From Rugalucina vietnamica (lineage: Eukaryota > Mollusca > Bivalvia > Lucinida > Lucinidae), in assembly GCA_964017185.1 (NCBI GenBank), contig OZ024869.1:52044761-52108760 (forward strand): 64,000 nucleotides of DNA. The letters are read 5' to 3'. The position numbers were made by a program, and so were the translations under genes. How positions within the stretch are numbered: position 1 is the first letter of the stretch; each line of letters begins with the position of its first letter. The notes beneath the pieces are model-generated. The model worked only from the letters and a program-made list of their open reading frames with translations. It was not told the origin of the DNA and searched no databases. Positions 54,787 to 64,000 of this stretch are shown here, one piece after another.

Positions 54787-55692
54787 CTATGATCTAATAT
54801 AACGTTCTACAGCGCCACTTCGCCAGCGACCAAGCTTCATAATGGTTTCACAAGGTATTCCTTTAGCCGCCAAATCAGAAGCCCTGCCAATACGAAACGA
54901 GTGTGAAGTGTATAGCTGAGGTGATAAACCCAATTCCCGGACTGCCTTTGACAATACACCACTAAATTGGTTGCTCGTCAATGGACGGCCATTCTGGTGA
55001 CAAAAAAGATAAAAACCATTAGCCGGCCGATAATTAAGAAACTGTTGAACTGCAGCCACACAACAGAGTGAGGGATCGGCTGACATCGGAATGCGGAGTC
55101 TCGTAGGAGGACCAGCCTGATTAGTCTTAGATACCCTAATAGAAATGATTAAAGCTCTTGATTCATCTTCAAACTGAACATCGGTTCTGAGTAGGGGCTT
55201 GAAAGCTTGAAATTGGTTAGTAAAAACCACCTCACTAACCCTAAGCAAACCGAAATAAGCCGTTAAAAAGGCTGCTTTAAACAGAATGGTTTCATATCTA
55301 GAGAAACATATTCCAGGTAACACCGCACATAATTTACCCAACATTGCTTCCGTGATAGGTGCCCGAACATCACGCTGCGGTCGGGTTCGTCTACAACCTT
55401 CAAGTAATTTTTTCACTATAAAGGTTGCTGTAGTATCTATCATATTATTAATCTTGTGGAAAAAACTAAGTGCTGATAAATAAGTAGTAAGAGTGGATGG
55501 CGCATACCCAGTTTCAAAGCAAAAAGTAATGAATAGGGTAAGATGCTGCACTGGCGCTGGCCAAGTTGTGGGTAAACTGTATTGGCTTCTAAAACCGTTG
55601 AAAATTTGAAAAGCATTTAGATAAACAGACTGAGAATTATCAGAAATGCTTGCTGCTAACAATTGCTGGGAATTCAGGAAAAGATGCTCCAA
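54787..55692 (-). CDS. YR element tyrosine recombinase
   Basis: 301 residues. An N-terminal SAM-like DNA-binding part includes GYAPSTLTTYLSALSFFH. The catalytic residues are visible: Arg in GLLRVSEVV (about 149), His-x-x-Arg in HSFRIGRAS (about 269-272), His/Trp position GRW (about 290) and Tyr in ERYIRS at the C-terminal end. It would insert the circular DNA intermediate without a staggered cut, in place of a DDE integrase. Confidence 0.92.
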   Translation of the reverse strand: MEHLFLNSQQLLAASISDNSQSVYLNAFQIFNGFRSQYSLPTTWPAPVQHLTLFITFCFETGYAPSTLTTYLSALSFFHKINNMIDTTATFIVKKLLEGCRRTRPQRDVRAPITEAMLGKLCAVLPGICFSRYETILFKAAFLTAYFGLLRVSEVVFTNQFQAFKPLLRTDVQFEDESRALIISIRVSKTNQAGPPTRLRIPMSADPSLCCVAAVQQFLNYRPANGFYLFCHQNGRPLTSNQFSGVLSKAVRELGLSPQLYTSHSFRIGRASDLAAKGIPCETIMKLGRWRSGAVERYIRS

Positions 55693-57239
55693 AGGTGGTT
55701 TGGAATTGGTGTTGGATATGGATCGGCATCTGGTGCGAGCTTGCGGAATCTCTGAAATTGAAAACGACTTAACGCATCACAAATTTGATTAGAACAACCA
55801 CTTATATGTCGCGCTTTAACCACAACATTTAAATGAAGGCATCTCAGTGTAAGGGCTCTCAGAACAGTCATGACTCGATCGGATTTAGATGTCATTGTAT
55901 TTATGATATGGACTACTGCAATGTTATCAACACGAAATACAATTTTCTTGTTGCGTAATTCCTCTCCCCAAGTGTGTAACGAAACTAGAAGGGGGAAAAG
56001 CTCTAAAACTGTAATATCAGCGGTTATTCCTTTATCAACCCAGGATTGCGGCCACGCACCTTGGGCCCACTTTCCGACAAAATAGGCACCGAAGCCTAGG
56101 TCAGGACCCCCCGCGCTATCTGTAAAGAGCTGAATATCATCGTTGGAAATCCAGAACCTATCATGAAATACTGAAATACCATTGAAGTCCTTGAAAAATT
56201 GTAGCCAAAGCTTCATGTCTTTCTTCATCTCAACAGTTATGCGAAGGTGGTGGTGTGGCTTCTTTAAGCCACAAGTAGCATTGATGAGGCGCCGACAAAA
56301 TGGCCTACCAGGGACAATTGCTCTACAGGCAAAATTAAGGGAACCAATCAAAGATTGCATTTGTTTCAATTTGCACTTCTCGCGAAGTAAGAGCTCCTGA
56401 ATTTTGGAAGTAATCTCCTCAATTTTAGGCAAGGGGATCCGAACGACAAATTCTTCAGTATCGATTTCTAAGCCAAGAAAACAAATTCTTGTTGTAGGAC
56501 CCTCAGTTTTCTTATCTGCAATGGGTACTCCCAATAACTTCATTTTTTCTTGAAATAAAGACATAATATGCGCACATTGATTAGTTCCACTTTTTCCACC
56601 AAACAGGAAATCGTCCAGATAATGGAGCAACTTACCAGCAGAAGCTTGTCTAGCAACCACAAATTCCAGAAATGTTGAAAAACTTTCAAATGTCTTGCAT
56701 GCAATACTGCAACCAAAAGGCATTGCTTTATCAAAATAGAATTTACCATCAAACTTGAAACCCAATTGGTCAAAGAATTGAGGGGACACGGGTAACAATC
56801 GGAAAGCCGACTTAATATCGGATTTACCCAGCAAGCAAGCGCGCCCCAAGTCCTGGACCAAATGAACCGCTTCATCAAAGCTAGTATACTGTACCGAGCA
56901 CAAATCCGGGTCAATGAAATCATTGACCGAGTCACCGCTTGGATAAGATAGATGATGGATAAGTCGATATTCCCCAGGTTCCCGTTTGGGCACAAGACCT
57001 AAAGGCGAAACACGTAGAGTAGGGATAGGCCGAGAATCAAACGGACCTGCTACTCTACCAGCATCGATTTCTGCTTGAATTTTTTGTTTGACAATGTCCG
57101 CGTTAATATTTGCAGATTTCAGATTCTTGGAGTCGGACGGAGTCCTGGCCCCAGAATAATGTAAGGAAAACCCTGAAGAAAATCCCCTATAGAGTTCATT
57201 GCCCTTCTGTATGTCATAACCCATTAATTCATGTTCCAA
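55674..57239 (-). CDS. YR element reverse transcriptase-RNase H
   Basis: The frame is 521 residues and open. RT: GLVPKREPGEYRLIHHLSYP (about 90-110), LGKSDIKSAFRLLPV, MPFGCSIACKTFE, catalytic YLDDF (about residue 205) and CFLGLEID. RNase H: LFTDSAGG (about 370), VLELFPLLVSL, FRVDNIAVVHIIN and ARHISGCSNQICDALSRF. This is the DIRS/Ngaro type. It copies element RNA and degrades the template. Its last 19 bases overlap the recombinase start in another frame. Confidence 0.92.
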   Translation of the reverse strand: MEHELMGYDIQKGNELYRGFSSGFSLHYSGARTPSDSKNLKSANINADIVKQKIQAEIDAGRVAGPFDSRPIPTLRVSPLGLVPKREPGEYRLIHHLSYPSGDSVNDFIDPDLCSVQYTSFDEAVHLVQDLGRACLLGKSDIKSAFRLLPVSPQFFDQLGFKFDGKFYFDKAMPFGCSIACKTFESFSTFLEFVVARQASAGKLLHYLDDFLFGGKSGTNQCAHIMSLFQEKMKLLGVPIADKKTEGPTTRICFLGLEIDTEEFVVRIPLPKIEEITSKIQELLLREKCKLKQMQSLIGSLNFACRAIVPGRPFCRRLINATCGLKKPHHHLRITVEMKKDMKLWLQFFKDFNGISVFHDRFWISNDDIQLFTDSAGGPDLGFGAYFVGKWAQGAWPQSWVDKGITADITVLELFPLLVSLHTWGEELRNKKIVFRVDNIAVVHIINTMTSKSDRVMTVLRALTLRCLHLNVVVKARHISGCSNQICDALSRFQFQRFRKLAPDADPYPTPIPNHLWSIFS

Positions 57240-57318
57240 GGCCTCAAGTTTAATGGGAGATTTAGCAAGAGAGAACAGATCTGAATCTAAATGGTTGTGT
57301 AACAGTGAAGTTAAGTCC

Positions 57319-58389
57319 TTATTGTCTGGGCCCCCGTGGAAAGGAAGTTTTTCCCCCCCGATTGTTGGAGTTAGACCCTCTACCGGAAAGAAAAGTTTTG
57401 TCCGCCCGTGAAGGATTCAGCTTGAAACAGTTGTGACGACCATGACTAGTACCATAGCAATGGGAGCATGCATGCAAATATCGACAGGGCTTAAAACGAC
57501 AAACTCCATGGTTAAAGTCCAGACATTTGATCTTGGAAGTAGGCCGTGCATCTGAAGGCGCAGGAGTATGAGTAGACATAGTCATAACCCGTAACCACAA
57601 ATCTGCATTAATCTTATTCCAAGGTTGAGCTTGAGTTGCTTGTCTGAGTCGAAAGTGCTCGTCATACTGTCGCCAAGCAAAGGATGAAGGAGACCTATTC
57701 GCGGCCTCGCGAATAATGCTCATGTACTGCAGCAACTCCTGAGCCTTACTTGGATGTTTCTTAAGAAAAATGGATGAAAAAATAAGAAAAGCATCAGTTC
57801 ATTTTTCAATGGAGGAGACCCGTTCCTTGACAATTTTTGGCCTAGACTCTAAAACACCCTGTTTGTTGAGATGAACCGCGCCCCCAGAACAAATCTCCTG
57901 GAGTTCGACCGCCCCTTTTAACAGGAGATTAATATTAATGTATTGTAAAGACTGAATCTTTTGGCATATGGATGCGGGTACGTGTGCGGACAGGTCGTCA
58001 CTCCCTAATCGCACTGGGTCCAGACCAAATGTAAAATTGGCACCCGGTTCAGTCTCCAGTGGGGGAGTTGATTCCAAACCGGATGACTGAATCGGAGGTT
58101 GTGTAGGTAAATCCCGTGCCGAGGTATTTTGGCCTGAAACCAGCGGACCAATACCGCTACTTTGTAATAATTTTTCGAAATCGATAAGATGTCGAAACGC
58201 CGATATGGGTCCTTGTGTGTTTGGATTACCTTGACGGGGGTGCTCCTCAGACCGTTGGTCTGGGTTTGACCCACCGTCATCCCCGGACAATTGTAAGGGT
58301 TCAACTTCTCCCTGGTCCCGATCCTGGACTCGCTGCCTTTTTGGTCTTCCTCTAGGCGCTCCCCGTGTTCTTTTCCGACCGTTTGGCAT
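57319..58389 (-). pseudogene. YR element gag-like ORF with one in-frame TGA
   Basis: Two parts (196 residues from 58389 and a second to 57319) are in the same frame, separated by a single TGA at 57801-57799. The N-terminus is basic and Pro/Gly-rich (MPNGRKRTRGAPRGRPKRQR). The C-terminal part has a Cys/His cluster (CLDFNHGVCRFKPCRYLHAC, then CSHCYG...HNC), a nucleic-acid-binding finger typical of gag. The codon context is compatible with a mutated Trp codon, but readthrough or recoding is possible. The rest is undamaged. Confidence 0.8.
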
Positions 58390-58423
58390 GCCGATGTACT
58401 CAGTTTTCTACGATTTCTCTTCT

Positions 58424-58757
58424 TTTTCAATTAAACATGTATTTTCTTTTTCGGAAGCAAACGGAAAAGGAAGTGCGACAGCGCAAAGAATGCTGGGATT
58501 GATTTGATCCATTTCTTATCGTGTAGGCGCTTGATTGATGGAAAGTAACTATGAATAAAGCACTTATAGATTTGATAAACTGTCATGGCTGATACGATAA
58601 ACAAGATTTACAATTTGCAAAATTTGATGAAAGAAAACCCTTAATAGGTATTTCAAATACTCCCAAAAGCCACAGTGGTTGCGCAAAATAGCGGTCCATC
58701 CGCTTCGTCGGTCCCAAAATAAATGGGATTATCAACGAGATGATAATCCTGATTATT
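58424..58757 (-). repeat. 5' terminal direct repeat of the YR element
   Basis: Visible differences from the 3' repeat: ACGTG to ACATG near the start and GCGCTT to GCACTT mid-repeat, both C-to-T-type changes at CpG. Confidence 0.95.
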
Positions 58758-58844
58758 AGCTTTTTCTGCCCTATATCTCTATATAATTTGCTTCCTGCAG
58801 ATTTATGATGGATTTGCTTCAGCTACAATCATATATAATATATA

Positions 58845-59099
58845 TGAGCTGCAATGAGAGAAAACCGTCTTAGGGGTTTCTGATCTGGTCCAACACAAAG
58901 TGGCCTCTCAGATTACAGAAAAAGGATAGAAGCTTGAAATTTTGAACTTAATAAGAGGAGTGATTTGACTATCTGTGTAGTGAAAACAAAGTCACTGATC
59001 AGCTGTGCTGTTACTGCACAGCTGATTTGCGCCTGCACAGCTGATTTGCGCTTTTGTTTTCGCACAGGCAAAAAGCCGGTTTTCTCATAATGGGGCTCT
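58845..59099. mobile_element. MITE with central hairpin, copy 2
   Basis: Same family as 50203-50430; TGAGCTGCAATGAGAGAAAA at the left and its inverse at the right. The central CACAGCTGATTTGCGC segment is duplicated. Confidence 0.75.
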
Positions 59100-60303
59100 T
59101 ATAATTACATGTAAGGTACAGATCTGACCACATATCCATATTATTTTCAGTCTGATTATTTTTAATTAGTGTCTCTGGCATTTGCAAGTGTACTGAGTAC
59201 ACTGTACTATGTCTTTTTCCTTGCATGAGATACAGTGCATACAGATCGATGGCTACATTTGCAAAAGGCTTGCTTTCTTATGATGGAGCTTTTCTTATGA
59301 TGTAGCTAAGGTGTATATACATGTACCAGGAATATTATTACCAATTTTTGCTGAAAGGTTGGGCAATAAAAGAGGATTAACTTGAAACAAAACAACAACA
59401 CAAACATTGTTGGAAAGAAAAAAAAATACATAAAATTATCCTGTTACTAAACCAACGATCCTCAAGGCTTATAGCTCCTTTGTAATGAGTGATACTGTTT
59501 CTTTTTTGTTCAGTATACTATACATATCCTGTACTGGTTCATAGCCAGTGGTAGAAATGTTCTAGTAGAAATAGCTTGCTAAATTAGTTATTGTTATAAA
59601 CTGAGGAAAAAGTGAGGAATTTGTTCACCATATGTCACATTTTGTCATATCAGCAGTTTTATCTTAAAATAATTTACCACTTTGATGATTTTTCTAATCA
59701 GATGTTTATCTTTTTCTAAAGGTCTTGAGGGCTGATATGACTTTGGAAAGGAAATGAGTCACATACTCAGAGTGTAGTTGGAGTAACAAGAGTAGAGTCT
59801 TGGATTTCACTTAGCCCTTCTGAGGTATGTACATGTACATGTACATTTGTATTTATTTTGTGTTCACCAGGGTCTGAAACCTCATATCTTCAATTCGTTT
59901 TTTTTTTTCGTGTAAAATATTTATTTTAATCCTATTCCATATTACCTTAGCTGTTGAGTGGGATGTAAAAAGCACCAAATTTGTAAGGCCTGATCTGTTG
60001 GTAGGTAAACTGTTTGCAAAGATACACTTGCACCAAGAAAATTGAGCCAATAATGAGCAACAGCTGTTTCTAATTAGAATTCTTCTCCCCACATGCAAAA
60101 TTCTGCCCTTATCTTTGATACAAGTTGTAATCATTTCAATCTGGCTATCATTAATTAAAATCTGACATCAGTACATCACTTTGGTAGATTATCAGAATGA
60201 TCTTCCATGTTCTTTGCTTCTGGTATTTCAATAAAGCCTTACCTGCATACATTTGTCAAATTCAATCCTAAATTTTTGGAGGGACAAGTTTGGGTGATTA
60301 AAA
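59100..60303. other. Unassigned sequence
   Basis: AT-rich, with a short ACATGT run at about 59828-59845. No exon or repeat recognised. Confidence 0.45.
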
Positions 60304-60575
60304 CCAGGCCCGAGGTTATAATTCTTTTTGCATGCTCAGCTCAGCTGAGACTAAAATTTATCCTGCTCATAAGTGTTAAAATGCCAACAATTAATAAATG
60401 TTAAAATGCCAACAATTGTTGGCATTTTAACATTTATGAGCAGAATAAATTAGAGGCTTAGGGGATTCAAACCTAAAATTTTACTGCCTTTGGGTTATTT
60501 CAGTATTTATGAAGAATTTGAATTTCATGCTCAGCTGAGTTGAGCATGAAAAAAGTTTTATAACCTCGGGGACCA
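60304..60575. mobile_element. Palindromic MITE, copy 3
   Basis: CCAGGCCCGAGGTTATAATT start, duplicated TGTTAAAATGCCAACAATT inside, inverted end TATAACCTCGGGGACC. Aligns along its length with 263-545. Confidence 0.85.
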
Positions 60576-61507
60576 GATCTAAGCTTGTAGCTGAATTTGG
60601 CAACTATCTATATTGTAATTGGTCACCATCCTGTGACCTGTGATTTGACCAAACACATAGCCACTTCCAAGTATTCTGGAAGCTTTAAATTTCAAAGTGC
60701 TCTTTATATCCCCAGCATTTAAGCAGATGGGTATATAGTTTTCGCTTTTTTGTTCGTGTTTAAGTTCGTGAGTTCGTTGGTAATTCCGCAATGTTATTGG
60801 AATTTATGTCAAAGTTTTGGTTAAAGTTTCTCTGTTGATGTATACCGTATCTCATGCACCAATGATCAGAAACCATTCATATTTCAACCATAGGTACCCT
60901 TATGTAGACAAACATAATTCATTCGTGTCTTTCACTGTATAATGCCTTGTCAAAAGTATTTTCCATTGAAATTCTGTTTAAAAACGTTGTTACAGAAGAA
61001 ATGGAAAAAAGTTATGACTTACGACATGACTACCTCTATCGGACCGGTTACCCCTAACGAGTGGACCTGCGGAAGGGCTCATATAGAAACATCCAAATTC
61101 AATATCCACGTGATCGGTTCGCAAAAAACAATTTCCGCGACGATGTGGGGTTCTGTGCTTAAACACTAATAAATTATTATGTTGTTCTAAAAAATAACAG
61201 GAGTAGCACGCCAGAATTACTGCTTTAAATGGCCACCAAACAAGCACGATATCACTTGGGCGAAACTATTCTTGCTTTTTAGATAAAAATCAGAACAAGA
61301 GCAATGCCATGTCTGATCATGCACATATTCAACTCGAAAAAGAGTATAGTAATACTCATTTTATATGCAGCACAATGTGTGTTGCTGTGGGGAAGCCCAT
61401 TTTTCAAGCTATAACATAGATGAAATGGTCAGGTTTTTAGGGTTTTAATGGGTGTTTTTGGAATGTAATTTGTACAGTAAGTGCTACAATCCCATTTTAC
61501 TCATGTC
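60576..61507. other. Unassigned sequence
   Basis: Short frames on both strands lack splice context and family resemblance. Nothing supportable. Confidence 0.4.
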
Positions 61508-61626
61508 TTCTCCGCAAGTGACACGAAGGAAAGCGTGTACGGACACCATTTTTTTACCACCGGCGCAGATCCAACCAAGGACTTCTAGCACCAGAGGTCA
61601 GTGTTGTTACCACTGAAGAATACCGC
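61508..61626 (-). mobile_element. Degenerate, truncated SINE
   Basis: Inverted, TTCAGTGGTAACAACACTG, GTGCTAGAAGTCC and CTTTCCTTCGTGTCACTTGC align with the SINE head and start of body; the rest is missing. Confidence 0.65.
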
Positions 61627-62090
61627 GATTCAATCAGTTACTGGAATAAAACAGCCGATATTTCTGTAAATCACCGTTTTCGGGTTGTTGCTTTATCATG
61701 AAATAATCTTTAAATGAGACTTTGCTGCAATGACAGGAATTCGTCTCGTTAGGTGCAATAGTGCTGATAGGGGCAACAAATGTCGATAGGGGCAACATAA
61801 ACGAAAAACTAAGCTTCTTCACAGGTGACACTTGAGAATAAATTCTGACAACGTTTGTTTGCAATACAAAATGGATTACGATATGGTTATATTTAGCAAA
61901 AGTGTATTTTAATGCATTTATTGTACCTAACCCATTCACTTGCAACCACGAAATCTAATTACACTGAAACACCACACACATGAGAAAGTGGGTCTCAAGT
62001 AATCTATTGACGTGTGTGTGCCGGATTCATTCGTTTCGAATGCAGACATAATTACTGAATGGAATGGTATTCTCCTTTTTAGCTCGCCTG

Positions 62091-63164
62091 TACGAAAGTA
62101 CAGGAAGAGCTATTGCAGTCACCCCAGCGTCGGCGTTAGCGTCGGCGTCGGCGTTGCTCAAAATGTTAAAGTTTTTGGTTAAAGTTTTTATGAGTCTATA
62201 TCTCTTGAAGTTGTGGATGGATCAAGTTGATACTTTGCATGCTGGTAGATATTGGTCTGAAGTTTTATGCTGTACCATCATGACCCACCTGGGTGACCTT
62301 GAGGTCAAGGTCACGGACTTAGAATTTTTGTGTTAAAGTTTTTGGTTAAAGTTTTTATAAGTTTATATCTCTTGAAGTTGTTGATGGATCAAGTTGATAC
62401 TATGTATGTTGGTAGATATTGGTCTGAAGTTTTATGCTGTACCATCATGACCCACCTGGGTGACCCTGAGGTCAAGGTCACGGACTTAGAAATTTTGTGT
62501 TAAAGTTTTTTGGTTAAGGTTTTTATAAGTCTATATCTCTTGAAGTTGTTGATGGATCAAGTTGATACTTGGCATCTTGGTAGATATTGGTCTAAAGTTT
62601 TATGCTGTACCATCATGACCCACCTGGGTGACCTTGAGGTCAAGGTTACGGTCTTAGAAATTTTGTGTTAGAGTTTTTGGTTAAAGTTTTTATAAGTCTA
62701 CATCTCTTGGATATGTAGATGGATCAAGTTGATACTTTGCATGTTGGTAGATATTGGTCTGAAGTTTTATGCTATACCATCATGACCCATCTGGGTGACC
62801 TTGAGTTCAAGGTCACAGACTTTGAAATTTTATGTTAAAGCTTTTGCTTAAAGTGTTTTGAACTGTATATTGCTGGAGCAGATGGATGGATCTAGTCGAT
62901 ACTTTGCTGTTAGATATTATTCTTTTATTATGCTGTAGCATCTTGACTCACCTGTGGTCAAGGTCACAGACTTAGATTTTATGTTATAAGTCTATATCAA
63001 ATATGTAGATGGATCAAGTTGAACTTAGCATGTTGGTAGATATTGGTCTGAAGTATCACGACCCACCTGAGTGACATTGAGGTCAATGTCTTTGGTCATA
63101 GATTTAATAGATTTAGTGGCAAAGCACAAGGCAGGCGAGCTACGCTGTCCTGCGACAGCTCTTA
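62091..63164 (+). mobile_element. Minisatellite element, family B, copy 2
   Basis: Starts AGCTCGCCTGTACGAAAGTA then AGGAAGAGCTATTGCAGTC; ends CAGGCGAGCTACG plus hairpin GCTGTCCTGCGACAGC. A GTCGGCGTTA run (62127-62155) is followed by four clear and about two degenerate 167-bp units, each with TGACCTTGAGGTCAAGGTCA or a near copy (62294, 62461, 62629, 62796). Confidence 0.85.
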
Positions 63165-63286
63165 TTGTATATATGAAGCTGTAATACTGTGAAACAATAC
63201 AATTTGTGAAAACTCGCTTGTCAGTTTACATTTTGTCTGATCCCGTAAATCATGTTCGGAGTTCCTGTGAAGATTGGATTTGCATA

Positions 63287-63519
63287 AGCCGCCTCATGAG
63301 AAAAACCAACAATGTGATTTTCGAACAGGTCCGACACAAACCAAGCTGTACAAGCCCAGAAGATGGCTAGAGGCTGGCAATTTTGGATTTAGAAAGTAGA
63401 GGGATTGTTCTGTCTGTGTAGTGAAAACAAAGGCGCCGACCAGCTTCGCAGTTACTGCAAAGCTGATCCGTGCCTTTCTTTTTGCATATGCAAAATGTTG
63501 GTTTTCTCATGAGGCGGCT
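63287..63519. mobile_element. MITE with central hairpin, copy 3
   Basis: Best-preserved member: AGCCGCCTCATGAGAAAAAC at the left and its inverse at the right, with GACCAGCTTCGCAGTTACTG in the middle. Confidence 0.85.
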
Positions 63520-63769
63520 CATTTATTCACCATTGTACTGTTTCATGATGTGGTTCGTTTCAACATGATTGTTAAATTGTTGACTGGGACAAAAATTCAC
63601 AAAACAAACAGAACAGTTTGTCCTAGTGTGCATGCATTTTGGGAAAGACTGTGACACTAGTGTGCTTATTGGGGCAAGAGCAATAAATTGATCCAATATG
63701 GTAATGTAAAAATCAATGGTTATGGACCACTATCCCTAGACTAGCTACTAGTCTGATAAATAAGTTTTT

Positions 63770-64000
63770 AGCTCGACTGCACGAAGTGCATAGAGCTATT
63801 GCAGTCACCCCGGTCGTCCACGTTCCCGTTCCCGTGTGCGTTCCCGTTCCCGTTCCCGTTCCCGTGCGCGTCACACTTGCGTTAAAGTTTTCTAGAAGTC
63901 CATATCTTGACAACCACTCATCAGAAAGCATTCATACTTGGACCATAGATACCCTGTAGGATTAGCTTTCATTCCATGGCATCGGGCCCCTGGGTCCTGG
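63770..64000 (+). mobile_element. Minisatellite element, family C, left end (cut by window)
   Basis: AGCTCGACTGCACGAAGTGC, the ATTGCAGTCACCCCGGTCGT block, a (TTCCCG)n run and the start of the TTCCATGGCATCGGGCCCCT unit match 13497 to about 13270 inverted. Confidence 0.88.

Larger units (their letters stand above)
52967..58757 (-). mobile_element. YR retroelement (Ngaro/DIRS type) with direct terminal repeats
   Basis: A 334-bp direct repeat at both ends (52967-53300, 58424-58757) differs at only a couple of positions. There is no flanking target duplication, as expected for recombinase-mediated integration. Order on the minus strand: gag, RT-RNase H, tyrosine recombinase, SGNH hydrolase. The 3' non-coding part 53301-54153 has an ATGCATTCCAAAA minisatellite (53625-53710). 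I could not resolve split B repeats typical of Ngaro. Low repeat divergence suggests recent insertion. Confidence 0.88.

Noticed and set aside
60942..61247. Opposing short frames as a possible host exon
   Set aside because: No splice sites and no recognisable family on either strand.
62064..62336. Frames across the family B element
   Set aside because: They follow the tandem units and have no family resemblance.

Overview
The window looks like nuclear DNA of a bivalve mollusc or a close lophotrochozoan. It is AT-rich, has long repeat-filled introns, and carries several repeat types I associate with bivalve genomes: short elements starting TTTTTAGCTCACCTG with terminal hairpins and minisatellite cores, tRNA-derived SINEs, several LINE lineages and a tyrosine-recombinase retroelement. 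There is no sign of operons, phage or CRISPR. Species and chromosome cannot be read from the sequence.

The only host gene I can support is a FAM221A-like gene on the minus strand. Its first coding exon is at 27024-27100. Further exons lie at 24325-24403, 22162-22256, 6614-6804, 5748-5957, 960-1073 and 71-177, and the gene runs off the left edge. All visible splice junctions are GT/AG and all phases fit. Two of its exons have decayed duplicates beside them (about 5995-6151 and 243-590). The real exons are small islands between transposons.

Within its introns: 1475-5736 is a large non-coding inverted-repeat element filled with a drifting 15-bp motif. 7364-18180 is a second large, imperfectly palindromic element. 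A LINE (7851-14479, 11-bp target duplication) is inserted in it, and that LINE is in turn split by a minisatellite element (11079-13497). 19664-22026 and 22629-24301 are two tail-to-tail minisatellite elements with exon 3 between them. 24498-25294 is a related element next to exon 2.

Right of 27.1 kb the sequence is mostly retroelements: a SINE, a 5'-truncated CR1-like LINE (27785-30495, minus), a nearly complete two-ORF LINE (about 30930-37651, plus), and a nested LINE graveyard (38478-40500). Then come a second SINE, a 1.9-kb inverted-repeat element (41343-43285) and a full-length 2A-bearing LINE (43689-48203, minus) inserted in a small palindromic element. Further right are a non-autonomous hAT-like element with 8-bp target duplication (51010-52676), a YR (Ngaro/DIRS-type) retroelement with gag, RT-RNase H, recombinase and SGNH hydrolase (52967-58757, minus), small MITEs, and two more minisatellite elements (62091-63164; 63770 to the edge).

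The strongest signal not explained by ordinary annotation is in the minisatellite elements. One 128-bp tandem repeat carries exact consensus estrogen-response-element palindromes and DR1-like sites in register. The related families carry paired ERR/FTZ-F1-type TCAAGGTCA sites. Their terminal inverted sequences differ between families but mostly covary. A second strong signal is the 15-bp motif GTAACGGAGTTGACA, which drifts to GTTACGGTATGGACA and GTTACGGTAAGGACA across about 3.6 kb.
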